DNA from: Lepidodermella squamata
Lineage: Eukaryota > Gastrotricha
Direction of reading: 5' to 3'
DNA length: 64,000 nt
Assembly (NCBI GenBank): GCA_047495785.1
Contig: JBLDXI010000015.1
Location: 3,348,001 to 3,412,000, forward strand
Position numbers and translations under genes: made by a program. The notes under the pieces are model-generated. The model was not told the DNA's origin. It saw only the letters and a list, made by a program, of their open reading frames with translations, and did not search any database. Each line of letters starts with the position of its first letter. Position 1 is the stretch's first letter. Below, in pieces: positions 11,426 through 21,298 of the stretch.

Positions 11426-12144
11426 AGTCAGACTTTGTTAATTGCTCAATATGTTTTGTTAATTTGATAAGTTTTTTCATGAATTTTACAAAACTCAACA
11501 GATTGGCCTACTAATAAACATTTTTGAACATTTTTCATTTTTGGTTCAAGTTCGGCATTTTTTTATAAAAAAATTCACGTTGAAATTTCAAGTTCCAGTT
11601 TTTGGTCTGGTCGACACTAATTGACCTCATTCTGCTTCAATGAGGTTTTTTCTATTTTTTTCTGTTCAGGGTGAAGACTCAACTTTGAGAATATCTTTGA
11701 AAATTTCGAATAAACAAATTGAAAAAAATTCGTTTTCAAATTTCTTTGAAATATTCTGATAAATTATTAGGAATCAGCATGATTTTCCGCTCTAGGCCAC
11801 ACCATCACTCTCATATCTAAAATCCGATAAAATTACTCAAATTGGTGACTAAATTTTTGGTTTGCCTTCCCTGAAGTCGCCGATCCAGTCGCGAGGAAGA
11901 AATGAAAATTTTCAATTTCAAATTCGATTTCAAATGTTCAAAAATTGAATTTAAAGTTCTGTTTGATGTCAACTTTCCAAACAACACATTTTGGCTCCAT
12001 GAGTGTTCATGTGTTTGGAAAACTGATAAATTTCCGACTTCTAATGCTTTTAATGGAGGTCAGAGTGCTATTTTGTGAATTCCCATTCAAGTTAATTTTA
12101 AGTTGGTTTTTCAATTTTTTTGTAGAATTTTACCTTTGTTTTAA
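11426..12144. other. Intergenic region between the two RING genes
   Basis: AT-rich with no recognisable gene. The end (TTTTTTTGTAG, about 20 bp before the ATG at 12145) looks like a splice acceptor. An open frame across 11945-12385 overlaps the next gene in another frame and is discounted. Confidence 0.4.
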
Positions 12145-12897
12145 ATGCCGACCTGGGTCTCGAAAAGAGGCAAGGACGCGGCGTCGACCCCACCCCAGCC
12201 GCCGAAGAAACTTCGAGACATTCAAGACACGCCCGATCTCGAGAAATATTTCCCCGAATCTGCGAAAACACATCCTAGCAAGAGCCTGTACTGCGGAATC
12301 TGCGCCGATATCTTCAAACGCCCAGTGCGAGCGCCGTGTGGCCACTCGTTTTGCCAACGCTGCATCACAACGTGGCTATCTATGAACAAAACCTGCCCAC
12401 AAGATCGCAAACCGCTGCAGTTAGCCCAGCTACACCACGATTTTATCATTGAAAGCCTCATCGCTGAGCTGCCAGCTGTTTGCCCGTTCAAAGACCAAGG
12501 CTGCCCGTTGATAAAGCCGTTGAATGAAATTCGCGAACATGCTCAAAAATGTGACTACAACCCTGAAAATATTCCCGATTTTATCCGCGACGTATTGCCT
12601 GGCGGTAAACTTGCTCAACAATTTGAAGCGGCTGCCCAGCAGCCACCGGAAGAACCTGTTCTAGTTTTATCGGACGATGATGAATCACCAAACGTGCCGG
12701 TTGTCCGACGCACTAATGTACCAACTACACCTATAGCTTCGACCTCGTCTAATCGCCAACCGATAGTTTTAAGCTCCCCGGAAGAGGAAGAACCGCCTGC
12801 TGAACCGAGTAGTTTCGTCCCACTTCGACTTCGCCTACTGCGAGCCGGGGGTGCAAGTGCGGATCAGCTGCGCGACGTGGTTGGTTCGACTCGTTGA
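12145..12897 (+). CDS. RING-finger protein with SUMO-interacting-like motifs (tandem copy 2)
   Basis: 250 residues, single exon. It has the DIQDTPDLEKYFP motif, a C3HC4 RING (CGICADIF, CGHSFCQRC, CPQDRKPL) and a TRAF-like zinc finger (CPFKDQGCP, then HAQKC), the RNF41/TRAF order. The C-terminal third is acidic and low in complexity, with two hydrophobic-acidic stretches, VLVLSDDDES and PIVLSSPEEEE. These match the SUMO-interacting motif pattern (V/I-rich core followed by acidic or Ser residues). Tandem SIMs plus a RING would fit a SUMO-targeted ubiquitin ligase, but that is inference. Strong RING identity with the gene at 10859 indicates tandem duplication followed by divergence of the tails. 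Confidence 0.82.
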   Translation: MPTWVSKRGKDAASTPPQPPKKLRDIQDTPDLEKYFPESAKTHPSKSLYCGICADIFKRPVRAPCGHSFCQRCITTWLSMNKTCPQDRKPLQLAQLHHDFIIESLIAELPAVCPFKDQGCPLIKPLNEIREHAQKCDYNPENIPDFIRDVLPGGKLAQQFEAAAQQPPEEPVLVLSDDDESPNVPVVRRTNVPTTPIASTSSNRQPIVLSSPEEEEPPAEPSSFVPLRLRLLRAGGASADQLRDVVGSTR

Positions 12898-13054
12898 TTT
12901 GACTTGTTGCTTTCATATACTTACTGCTCATCATCATGACATCGCGATTTTTTATACTATTTCTGCATGTTTCGATTGAATAATAATAAACGCATTTTTG
13001 TGGTTATTTTCCAGTTCTAGTTTTTATTTTGAATTAATTTTTAATCCCGATAAA
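12898..13054 (+). promoter_or_regulatory. Intercistronic region with poly(A) signal and acceptor
   Basis: 157 bp between RING copy 2 and RCE1. AATAAA at 12985-12990 is followed about 25 bp later by a TTATTTTCCAG acceptor, and the RCE1 ATG follows within 45 bp. Poly(A) signal followed closely by an acceptor is the layout of trans-spliced operons; the operon is inferred. Confidence 0.5.
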
Positions 13055-14270
13055 ATGTCCTGTACTTTCTACGTTTTAACGGCGGCTACCATGGCGGTTT
13101 GGTACGACATGAGTCTACACATTTTCGGATCAGGTTTATCGAGGTGAATTAAATAGCCGATAAATTCATCGGTTTCGAATTACGTTTGATTTATACAGAG
13201 ACCACCCCATGACAATTTTAAGGCGGTTTGCGACTGTTGGCATGAATTGTTTGCTCATGATATACGCAGTTTACAAGTTGTTTCAATGGACCGATTCTTA
13301 CTATACGGTAAATTTGACCTGGAAATTCAGGAAATTCGATCTTCTTATCCATCTTACAATCTAGTTTGACAAAGCGCTGATTGATGTTGGTTTGGCGATA
13401 AATTTTGGCAATATCGAATTAGTCATGACAAGCGCGTTGGTTGGTACTGGTTGCACCGTGGTAATTTTGTCATTACGCCACCTTAAAAATCGATACATAC
13501 TAACTCATTTCAGCTGCTTTATTTGGGTGAAATTTTATTGCTGTTTCTATCTGGAGAACTGAAACGATTAACGGAATATGACCATTGGAAGTCTTCGGTT
13601 TTATCCCTGCAAAGCTGGCGCGATATCGTAGTGGTAATTTGTCCAAAATTCGGCTGTGATTTTGAGTAATATTCTGTGAAATTAGGGCCCACTAAGCGAA
13701 GAAATTGCGTTTCGTGGCTGTTTAATCGCTATGTTGAAACACGGCTGTGGGGGAATTTTCTACTCCGTAGTCGTTTCATCGTTGATGTTTGGGGTTGCTC
13801 ATCTCCACCACATTGTCGAAATGATCTTCTTCCAACGCCGGCACTGGTCGAATGCTCTACAGAGCGTCGGTAAAAATTAGAAAAAAACCCGCAAAAATTG
13901 TTTTCACGAGAAAATATTTCAGGTTTTCAAATTGGATATTCGACCATTTTTGGCCTATACGCTTCGTTTTTGTTCGTGAAAACGGGTCATTTGGCCGGGC
14001 CTGTATTAGCGCACGCCCTCTGCAACTGGTTTGGTAAAGCTTCCTAATTTCCATGTTTTTCTCCCAAATTTTATTTCAATTTTCACAGGAATTCCTAGAC
14101 TAGTAGTTGTAGAGCGTAGTGAGGACGAAGGTTCTGAAAATGAATCTTGGTCGTCCTACCTGAACCGCAAACTGTTTCAGTTCGCCAAACGATGTCTGTT
14201 ATTCGTCTACGTGATCGGACTGCTTTTATTTACCATCGTTCTTTCATACCTGCCTGAGCCAAAGCTGTGA
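13055..14270 (+). CDS. RCE1: CAAX prenyl protease 2 (RCE1)
   Basis: ER-membrane protease that removes the last three residues of prenylated CAAX proteins such as Ras and Rho GTPases. Seven exons with six tiny introns: 13055-13143, 13199-13307, 13365-13460, 13514-13633, 13686-13869, 13923-14033, 14089-14270, giving 296 residues. Because each exon is short, only fragments appear as open frames. The catalytic Glu pair is in GPLSEEIAFRG. The conserved His motifs are GVAHLHHIVE and GPVLAHALCNWFG. The N-terminal RDHP matches the vertebrate protein across the first intron, which decides the donor (GTGAAT at 13144). Several hydrophobic membrane segments are present. Poly(A) signal at about 14318. It is the last gene of its cluster. 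Confidence 0.93.
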
Positions 14271-14943
14271 AGTCTGTTTATTTCTGCTGATATTTTTTTG
14301 CGATCAAACACTGACGGAATAAAATCGCGTTTCATCTTGGTATTTTATTGCTGATTTTATAATATTTTCATTCCATATTATACTGAGATGAAGATTCGAC
14401 ATTTTAATTTTGGTAAACATGTTAATTTTTTTCATCATTCATTCGATTGAAATACACATATAATTTATTATTAAAGCACAAGAATGAAGAGCACGAAGAA
14501 ACGTCAAACTCGGCGAAAACTCAGCAGATGATTGTTGTTTAGGACCTGATTTACATAACATAAGAATACACAGTGTCATTGGTTTGAGTGCTGGAAGAGT
14601 CGCGATTATGGCACCAGAGTTGGAGATAGTATATCATACATGTCATAAATATATCTGTCGTTTTTGACGACTAGAGCACCATGCGTTGCTGGTTTGATTT
14701 TCAATATGCTAGGCGCAACAAAACTACACACCGTTATAGTCAACAGCAAGATTAAGGTGGACGAAAAACAAGAGGAACGATGAAGATGATTCACGCCTTA
14801 AGCGCGTCGACGGAACAACAACAGAAAGAAAACTAGAGGAAAAATTGTGTTTTATTCATTTTTAAATAATAATCAGCTCTCTTTCTCGCAGTGTTCCCTG
14901 ATTCGATTTTGCTACATTCAGTCGAGGTGTTTGCATCGCATTT
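14271..14943. other. Convergent 3' region between RCE1 and Jagunal
   Basis: Holds both 3' UTRs. On the minus strand AATAAA (plus 14851-14856) is followed a few bases later by an acceptor-like TTTTTCCTCTAG, which would normally announce another trans-spliced gene. The frame downstream (14794 to 14606, signal-peptide-like and ending YDILSPTLVP) has no ATG, so no gene is called. Confidence 0.4.
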
Positions 14944-16351
14944 TTATTTTTGCTTATCAGCGACGGGGACGGGCCGGCCGCCGCGGGTCGGCGGGGCGAG
15001 GGCGGCGCGCCAGGCTTCGCGTAGCCGCTGGGCACAATACAGCGTCAGCATGTGAATTTGCAGGGAGACGAAGATGAACAGGTAGAAAAACACGACGGCC
15101 GGGATGCCCATGTTCATGGCGTTGGACGCGTTCGACGCCGCCGCCTGGTCCTGGCTCGCCGAGCCGTGCTGTTTATTGCTCATGTACTGGCTCAACTCAT
15201 CGAAAAGATCGTAGCCTCCGATCATCAACGGAGCAACACCGAAAACGACTGTGCCTACAACACACAAAATTCAAGAAAAATTATTTCAAGGCGGCTCAAC
15301 TTTGGACACTTATGGCTTTGCTGATAAGTATTCAATTCATCTATTAATTATAATTATCTATTAATTATTTACTAATAATTAAAAGACGAATTAAAAGACA
15401 TATTTACTAATAATTAAAAAAAATGGACCCGAGAGTTGATATTGAAAGCCAGAACTCATTGTCTAACTTGATGCTAAAATGTTTTAAATTCACTAAAATC
15501 ATGAAATAATTAGCAAAAATCGCCAAATTTTGCAAGACAATCCGAAATCATCTTCCCACCTTATTCGAAAATCCAGCGTGTCCCAGAAGTTGCAAAACTA
15601 TTTTTTGATTTGGCTTTTTGTAGGTAATTTAATAAATTTCTTCAATTAAACATACCAAGACAATATTCCATCTTTTATCCGCGCTTTAACTGATGAAATG
15701 AACAATTTACCGGGGAAAACCCCGACAGCAACTGGTTCGGTAATTTTCGGTATTTTACCCGTTGGACCAAATTTTTCCGAACTTCTTTTAATCGCATTGG
15801 CATACTTGATTACTCGTGATTTTTCGAATTTTTCTAAAAATTTTCTGGCCATGAGATGCGATTCCATCTCTTATTTTCGAATTTCTGAACCCTTTTCCGC
15901 GTATTTTCATTGCTTGCGTTAATTATGGGACACTCTGTATAAACATTTTCGTAAATTTTTCGACTGATTTTTTATCCTTTTAGATACCGTAGTGAAAAAA
16001 CGAAATCTTACCGATCATTGAATACTGAAGTAACTGAAGGTTATTTTTAGGCAGAGCCAAGTAGCCGAATACTGAGCTAACAGTTGACAGGAGCCAAATC
16101 AACTCCCAAAGGCGAACTTGCGGCACGTTTAGGTGCCGGATGAAAGAGGGTAGAGGGCGAATACCGGCGGCGATCAACAGGCCAGGGATGAGACGCACGA
16201 CCATGAGCATCTCGAGCATCCAATGCATGACAATGGAGAATCGCATGCGGCCTTTATTCTCGGCCGAGATCTTGTAGTGGCTAGCAACTGTCTCGCGGTG
16301 CTTGAAATCGCCGCCATCTGTGCCTGAGACATAGGCGCCTTTCGAGGCCAT
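14944..16351 (-). CDS. JAGN1: Jagunal homologue
   Basis: ER membrane protein of the early secretory pathway (oocyte ER organisation in flies, neutrophil granule protein glycosylation in mammals). Two exons, 16012-16351 and 14944-15254, giving 216 residues (vertebrate about 183). The start MASKGAYVSGTDGGDFKHRETVASHY closely matches the family's opening, here shown only in part: GTDG-DF-HRE-VA-HY. Four hydrophobic segments follow, including LALPKNN between segments. The phase-1 junction joins MIG and TVVFGVAPL as in the family. The loop before the last segment is expanded with an Ala/Ser/Gln-rich insert and the C-terminus is Arg/Lys-rich. The intron (757 bp) contains a MITE. The ATG lies just after a TTTTAATTTTAG acceptor. 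Confidence 0.9.
15571..15940. mobile_element. Mariner-type MITE in the Jagunal intron
   Basis: A 370-bp segment bounded by imperfect terminal inverted repeats: left ATCCAGCGTGTCCCA at 15571-15585 and right arm at 15926-15940, whose complement reads ATACAGAGTGTCCCA (13 of 15 matches). The CAGRGTGTCCCA terminus is typical of Tc1/mariner-derived elements. Interior open frames on both strands have no recognised transposase domain, so it is probably non-autonomous. Confidence 0.65.
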
Positions 16352-16589
16352 CGGCGTTTAGGTTAATCACGATATTAACTAACCTAAAATTAAAAGAAAA
16401 AATTGCAGAAAAAATTCGCCTTTTTTCGTTTTTTATTATCGAAAATTTCTGATAGAAACTGGAAATGGACAGGTTTAATGCTGAACACAAGAACAATCCA
16501 AGCCCAGGGTGCCGAGCCCGATGAGCAAAACCAAAAAACGCGGTGTTTACTAGGTAGTATTGCATGAATTTTCATCATTTTTAAGCCGT

Positions 16590-17081
16590 TTAACGGCGAC
16601 GACGCGCAGGCGGGCGCACGAAAGCCCAATCGACTGAAATTTTCTGGCCCAATAAATCAGCGCCATTGAGAGTATCCAGCGCCTTCCGGGCCTCAACCAA
16701 CGATTCGTACTCGACCAGAGCGTAGCCTTTCACGAAACCAGTACGACGGTCAAGATTAAGGTGGAGGTTTTTAATTTCGCCAAATTCAGCGAATTTATCG
16801 TGGATATCTTCCTCCTGAGCCTCCTCGTGGATGCCGGTGACGAATAAAATCCAGCCTTCGACCGATTTTTGCGGACCGCCAGCGCCCTCGCCGACGCGAC
16901 CGCTTTCGACAGCCTCGTAGTCGCGGACATCCGTACGAGTCGGACCGTCGGCGAAACCACGACCCTTACGACGCTGGGCTCGTTCTTTCAGCCGCTCGAC
17001 GTCCTTATCGGCAACATCGCCCGCTGCCTCGCTTTCACTCGCCAGAATCAGCGATTCGTCTTCCATAGCTGTGGTCGACAT
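16590..17081 (-). CDS. RBM8A: RNA-binding protein 8A (Y14), exon junction complex
   Basis: Core exon junction complex subunit that dimerises with MAGO on spliced mRNA and acts in nonsense-mediated decay and localisation. 163 residues in a single exon (human 174). The start is the ATG at 17081 ([10 protein letters not shown]); a slightly longer frame exists upstream, but a TTTTTCTTAG acceptor falls inside it. Order: acidic N-terminus, basic [10 protein letters not shown], then one RRM with GWILFVTGI (RNP2) and KGYALVEYE (RNP1), and an Arg-rich tail [12 protein letters not shown] lies 170 bp upstream and Jagunal 240 bp downstream, all on the minus strand. Confidence 0.93.
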   Translation of the reverse strand: MSTTAMEDESLILASESEAAGDVADKDVERLKERAQRRKGRGFADGPTRTDVRDYEAVESGRVGEGAGGPQKSVEGWILFVTGIHEEAQEEDIHDKFAEFGEIKNLHLNLDRRTGFVKGYALVEYESLVEARKALDTLNGADLLGQKISVDWAFVRPPARRRR

Positions 17082-17250
17082 GTTGGAATTATCACAATAA
17101 ATGAGCAAATATCTAAGAAAAATTACAATAATTTAAAGATTAAACAATGTTACTTCTTCAAATAAAATATCACAGTTGAGTTATGAGAAAAAGCACGAGT
17201 GTAATTGAATAGTAATCTAATAAAATTGATAATATCAAAATAATTGAAAA

Positions 17251-19158
17251 TCAGATCACAATAGCTATGGAATGACTGGAACCTTGCTTGAAAAAGTTTT
17301 TATCGCCACCAGTTAGGTTTTTGCATCCCGTCAACGTGATGGCACGCAGCGTCGGGCACGAGCCAATCAGCGTCAACACACCGCTGGGCGTGATTTTCGA
17401 CAACTGGCTCAAATCAATCGATTGCAGGCTCAAACAGCGATTCGCCAGCAATTTCAACTCGTTATCAGTTACATCACTCATTCGACTCAAATTCAAATGC
17501 TTCAACATAGGAAGTTGCTCTGCTATAACGTGAATACTCTGCCGGGTCAACTGCCGATTTTTCGCAAGATTCAACGACTCGAGAGACGGGCAATTTTCGC
17601 CGATCGCCACTATCGCAACCTCCGTCAATTTTTTGCAGTGTTCTAGACTCAGAGACTTCAACGTTCGACTAGCAGTTTGAGTTATCGAGTCCACCTGAAT
17701 GTCAAACAAATTGGTAAAGGAACTCAGCTCCAATTGCTGAAGACCGGCACACTTCGCTGCTATACAATCGAACGTTTTCTGCGTTAATTTCGTGTTTTGA
17801 CACAACAAAAGGGTCTGCAATTGAGGCCCGAGAGATGAAATAACGCTGCAAACGGAGTCGTCAGTGACTGATTGACACCCAGTAAGGTCTAGATGAAGTA
17901 AATTTCGAAAGGTCGCGCCGACTATGGCTAGGCCAACGTCGGTCAAAGCGCTCCAGGCTACATTAAGGCGGGTTAATTTCGGCCCGCACTGACTCGCAAG
18001 TCTCAATATCACATTATCGGTATCTAACGCGCCTCTGGACGACGCTCGAATCGTAAACGAATTCAACGAATTTTGAAGTAAACGAAACATATCAGCTAAG
18101 GCGGATGACGATAACTGAGCGCCATCGCAACAAACTAAAGCTAAGGCCTGAGGCTTTCTTTGGCCGATATCAAGCAGCCAAGAATCTTGAACTGTGGCGT
18201 TTCTAAGCACGATCGACCTCCACAACGAAGAATCAGCGGCGAAACGATGTAATTTCTTACAGACCAACATAACAGCAGCTAAATCTGATTGATTCAACAT
18301 CGATAAAATGTATAGCAGCATTTCAGGCGGTAGAGATAACAGCAGCGATTCATCGCCTCTGGAAATTCGAGGTGTCAGCTGGAAAAATTCGGCGTAATCG
18401 CGGGCTGATGGCCGCGCGACGGGCGAGAGATTTCGATCGATTGTATCGTCGTAATCGTAATAAACAACTCGTTCATCCTCCTCAACGTCGTCAATTTTCA
18501 GTGAATCGAACGCTTCGATCACCAAATCCTGAGCTGAATCTGGCTCGTTGAGGTCGCCATTCACGTTCAAATCTCTTTCATTTTCTTGCCTTCGGACAAA
18601 GAAGACCTGCTCATTTTCGACAATTTCTGGCTGGTTTAGGCTAACAGATTCGTAATTGACATTCCAATCGCCAAGAGTACTTCGCATATAATCTTCCAGC
18701 TCATTCTTATTCGTGTAGTAAGGGTTTTGATCCGACTTAACCGGAGCTGGGACAGCAGATTTTCTAGGCGATGTGAATTGCACCTTAGGAGAGTCGCGAA
18801 CGCTAGGCGCTTTATACTGATCGAAATCAGCTGGGACTGCAGTTTTTCTAGGCGAACTGAATTTCACTTTAGGAGAGTCACGAGCACTGGGCGCTTTGTA
18901 CTCATCGAAATCAGTCGATAATTCGACATTTCCGATCAATTCATCGTCATGTTTGCAGGATTCGTAATACTGGCGAACTTGGTCGTAATAACTCTGATAG
19001 TCGCGATCCACACTGGCGAAAAGGTCTTCGACTGATTGAGTTGCGGTTCGAGGTCGAAAATCTTGCTCTTCGCTACCGAGATATGAGCCGCAATTCAGGC
19101 ACCATCGTATATAATAACTGTTTTCATGACTGCAGTCTTGACATATAACTTTTGACAT
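17251..19158 (-). CDS. F-box and leucine-rich-repeat protein
   Basis: 635 residues, single exon. Likely substrate receptor of an SCF (Skp1-Cullin-F-box) ubiquitin ligase. Order: N-terminal zinc-ribbon-like CQDC-x15-CLNC; a low-complexity region with two nearly identical 28-residue repeats (plus 18750-18917, DFDEYKAPS and DFDQYKAPS units); an F-box near residues 275-320 (SLPPEMLLYILSMLNQSDLAAVMLVCKKL); then about ten cysteine-containing LRRs (LDLTGCQSVTDDSV, LSLEHCKKLTEVAI, ITLTGCKNLTG). This is FBXL layout, but the N-terminal zinc ribbon prevents assignment to a named FBXL. Its ATG lies 46 bp after the RBM28 stop, with an acceptor in between. Confidence 0.85.
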   Translation of the reverse strand: MSKVICQDCSHENSYYIRWCLNCGSYLGSEEQDFRPRTATQSVEDLFASVDRDYQSYYDQVRQYYESCKHDDELIGNVELSTDFDEYKAPSARDSPKVKFSSPRKTAVPADFDQYKAPSVRDSPKVQFTSPRKSAVPAPVKSDQNPYYTNKNELEDYMRSTLGDWNVNYESVSLNQPEIVENEQVFFVRRQENERDLNVNGDLNEPDSAQDLVIEAFDSLKIDDVEEDERVVYYDYDDTIDRNLSPVARPSARDYAEFFQLTPRISRGDESLLLSLPPEMLLYILSMLNQSDLAAVMLVCKKLHRFAADSSLWRSIVLRNATVQDSWLLDIGQRKPQALALVCCDGAQLSSSALADMFRLLQNSLNSFTIRASSRGALDTDNVILRLASQCGPKLTRLNVAWSALTDVGLAIVGATFRNLLHLDLTGCQSVTDDSVCSVISSLGPQLQTLLLCQNTKLTQKTFDCIAAKCAGLQQLELSSFTNLFDIQVDSITQTASRTLKSLSLEHCKKLTEVAIVAIGENCPSLESLNLAKNRQLTRQSIHVIAEQLPMLKHLNLSRMSDVTDNELKLLANRCLSLQSIDLSQLSKITPSGVLTLIGSCPTLRAITLTGCKNLTGGDKNFFKQGSSHSIAIVI

Positions 19159-19204
19159 TAAAAATCTAGATTGAAAATTAAAGTTAGCAAAATTAGCTGA
19201 AAAA
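19159..19204 (-). promoter_or_regulatory. 46-bp intercistronic gap with acceptor (RBM28-FBXL)
   Basis: Between the RBM28 stop and the FBXL ATG on the minus strand there are only 46 bp, with the acceptor TTTTCAATCTAG about 8 bp before the ATG. This is too short for an independent promoter and terminator, so the two genes are probably co-transcribed and separated by trans-splicing (inference). Confidence 0.6.
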
Positions 19205-21298
19205 TCAATTTACTTCAGTTTTGATTTCAGATTTAACATTGATAGACTTTTTGGATTTCTTTTGCACCTTTTTCTTTTTAGGTTTAGCAACCTTTTTCTC
19301 ACCATTTTCAGCAGGTTTATCCGTCGATTTCGCTTCAGCAGCTTGTTTCAAGTGTTCCTTAGATTTCTCTAGGCAACGTTGCTTGCGATCAAGCACCTTC
19401 CGATTTTCAATCGAAAATTGAACAATGAGCCGTTTGTTCTCGCCGTAGATCTCAGGGTTGTTATTGAGCTTTTCCAACGCGGCCAGCGCGTGTTTGTGTT
19501 CCTTGAAAGTCACAAACGCGTAACCTCTCGATTTCCCAACACCAGCAGCATTCGGACGGTCCAAATCGCGCATGATACGGCACTCCGTCATTCGAGCGGT
19601 TTTATCATCCAGCGCCTTCAAAATTGTCATCCTTAACTCTTTATCGTCGACAGAGGTCGGAATGTTATGCACGGAGAGACGAGTGTCAGATACGAACATG
19701 ACAGGATTTCGTAGCTTGGCACAATTCGCAGCGTATAATGCGTACCGCTTCTGCAAATCAACTGGCGATAAACCTTCAGCCGTTGGCGTGCCCTGCTTAA
19801 TGTAACCGATTTCGGCTAAACGAAGGTTACGAGGGTCACTCGCTTCCTTCAGCTTGGCATTCTCCGCCTTTGCATTGTCAGCGCCTTTACGATCAAGAGC
19901 CGGAGTAATTGTCAAGCGGCGACCGTCTAAAATCAAGGGCGTTTCGGCACTTTTCCGAATACTTTCATCCGCGTGTTCCTTGTGAATAAACTTAACAAAA
20001 CCAGTACCTTTCGACCGACCGATTTCATCCATGCAGACTTTGGCGTAGAATACGGGGCCGAATAATTTCTCACAGGTTTCCATCAGTGTAGCTTCCTCTG
20101 TTGCAAAAGCAATACCTCTGATAAAAACTGTTCGACCTTCGTCAATATCATGAGACGGCAAAGGCTTCTTCTTCTGCTGCTTCTTTGGAGCAGTGACTTG
20201 CATCGGCTCGGCTTTTACCAAATTTTCGTCGTTCGCGTCATCGTCTGCAACAATACCACTTTCGTCGTTGCGACTGGGTTCTTCGGATTGAGCAGCCAGT
20301 TGCTTCTCGTAAATACCTTTGGGAACGGCCCAATCTACAGCAACAACGCGCTTGTCAACTTTAGTGCCGTTGAGCTTTTCCATTGCTTTTTCAGCGCTGG
20401 AACGATCGACATATTGAACAAACGCAAAACCTTTGATGCTGCCATCCGGCTTGCTGGGCAAGGTAATTTCTGTAATCTTTCCGAAAACTGCCAGCTTTTC
20501 CTTAAGCTTGGCTGAGGTAATTGAGAACGGTAGATTTCTAATGACAAGTCGATGTTGCTTCAAATCACGAAGGGTATTATCATCGATGAGCATAGGTTCA
20601 GGCAGCTTCTCAACGGCAGGCTCTTCGTCTTCACGCTTCTCCATGTAAGTGAAGGTAAATTTGATGTGACCATGCTCACGGAATTCTTTCAGTTGCGTAT
20701 AGCAATCAACTGCAGCAGCTCGCGTAGGACATTCCAACAACACAACAGCTTTTTCGCCTTTTTCCGATTTGACCGGAGGCTGAACATGAGAGATAGTTTT
20801 GAGGGCTGCAAGTTTCGATAACACAGTCAATTTTAGAGCAGGATATAAATTCTCGCTGTCAATCTTAATTGAAATACACCTGCGCCTATCTGAATGCTTG
20901 ATAGGATTAACAGGAGCTTCAACAATGGTTACAATCGGAGGTGAGGTAGTCTTCTTAACCGGCTCCGGGCTTTCTTCAACCTCTATATCTTCGTCTTCTG
21001 AGTCGCGATGTGTCGGTGCAGCTTTGTTCTTTGAAGGCTTCTCTCTGGGGGCTTTGTGATCGGCAAGCTTGCACTGCAGGTCTCGGCCGAACAATTCTAC
21101 GTTTGAATCCACAGCTTTTTGAGCGTCCTCGGGCGTGTGAAATGTAACATAACCAAATCCACGAGATGACTTGGTTACAGGATCGAGAACAACAAATGAA
21201 CGTTTAACTGGAATAGTCGCTTCAAATGCCAGTTTCAAATCTTCATCGCCGGCACGATAGGGCAGATTTCTCACAAAAATGGTTCGACCTGATGTCAT
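19205..21298 (-). CDS. RBM28: RNA-binding protein 28 (Nop4-like)
   Basis: Nucleolar RNA-binding protein needed for large ribosomal subunit maturation (yeast Nop4) and spliceosomal snRNP association in vertebrates. 697 residues, single exon (human 759). Start ATG at 21298 (MTSGRTIFVRNLP); a longer frame reaching 21400 crosses an acceptor (TTTCTTTGATAG) and is not used. Four RRMs: residues about 3-75 (TIFVRNLPYRAG, GFGYVTF), middle RRM with RLVIRNLPFSITS and KGFAFVQYVD ending VDWAVPK, third with TVFIRGIAFATEEATL, fourth with LSVHNIPTSVDDKELR and RGYAFVTFKEH. The C-terminus is a Lys-rich nucleolar-type tail. It is first in a four-gene minus-strand cluster. Confidence 0.92.
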   Translation of the reverse strand: MTSGRTIFVRNLPYRAGDEDLKLAFEATIPVKRSFVVLDPVTKSSRGFGYVTFHTPEDAQKAVDSNVELFGRDLQCKLADHKAPREKPSKNKAAPTHRDSEDEDIEVEESPEPVKKTTSPPIVTIVEAPVNPIKHSDRRRCISIKIDSENLYPALKLTVLSKLAALKTISHVQPPVKSEKGEKAVVLLECPTRAAAVDCYTQLKEFREHGHIKFTFTYMEKREDEEPAVEKLPEPMLIDDNTLRDLKQHRLVIRNLPFSITSAKLKEKLAVFGKITEITLPSKPDGSIKGFAFVQYVDRSSAEKAMEKLNGTKVDKRVVAVDWAVPKGIYEKQLAAQSEEPSRNDESGIVADDDANDENLVKAEPMQVTAPKKQQKKKPLPSHDIDEGRTVFIRGIAFATEEATLMETCEKLFGPVFYAKVCMDEIGRSKGTGFVKFIHKEHADESIRKSAETPLILDGRRLTITPALDRKGADNAKAENAKLKEASDPRNLRLAEIGYIKQGTPTAEGLSPVDLQKRYALYAANCAKLRNPVMFVSDTRLSVHNIPTSVDDKELRMTILKALDDKTARMTECRIMRDLDRPNAAGVGKSRGYAFVTFKEHKHALAALEKLNNNPEIYGENKRLIVQFSIENRKVLDRKQRCLEKSKEHLKQAAEAKSTDKPAENGEKKVAKPKKKKVQKKSKKSINVKSEIKTEVN

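Noticed and set aside
14606-14794. 62-codon minus-strand frame with a signal-peptide-like start downstream of Jagunal
   Set aside because: An acceptor lies upstream but no ATG exists in frame and an in-frame stop precedes it closely; could not support a gene.
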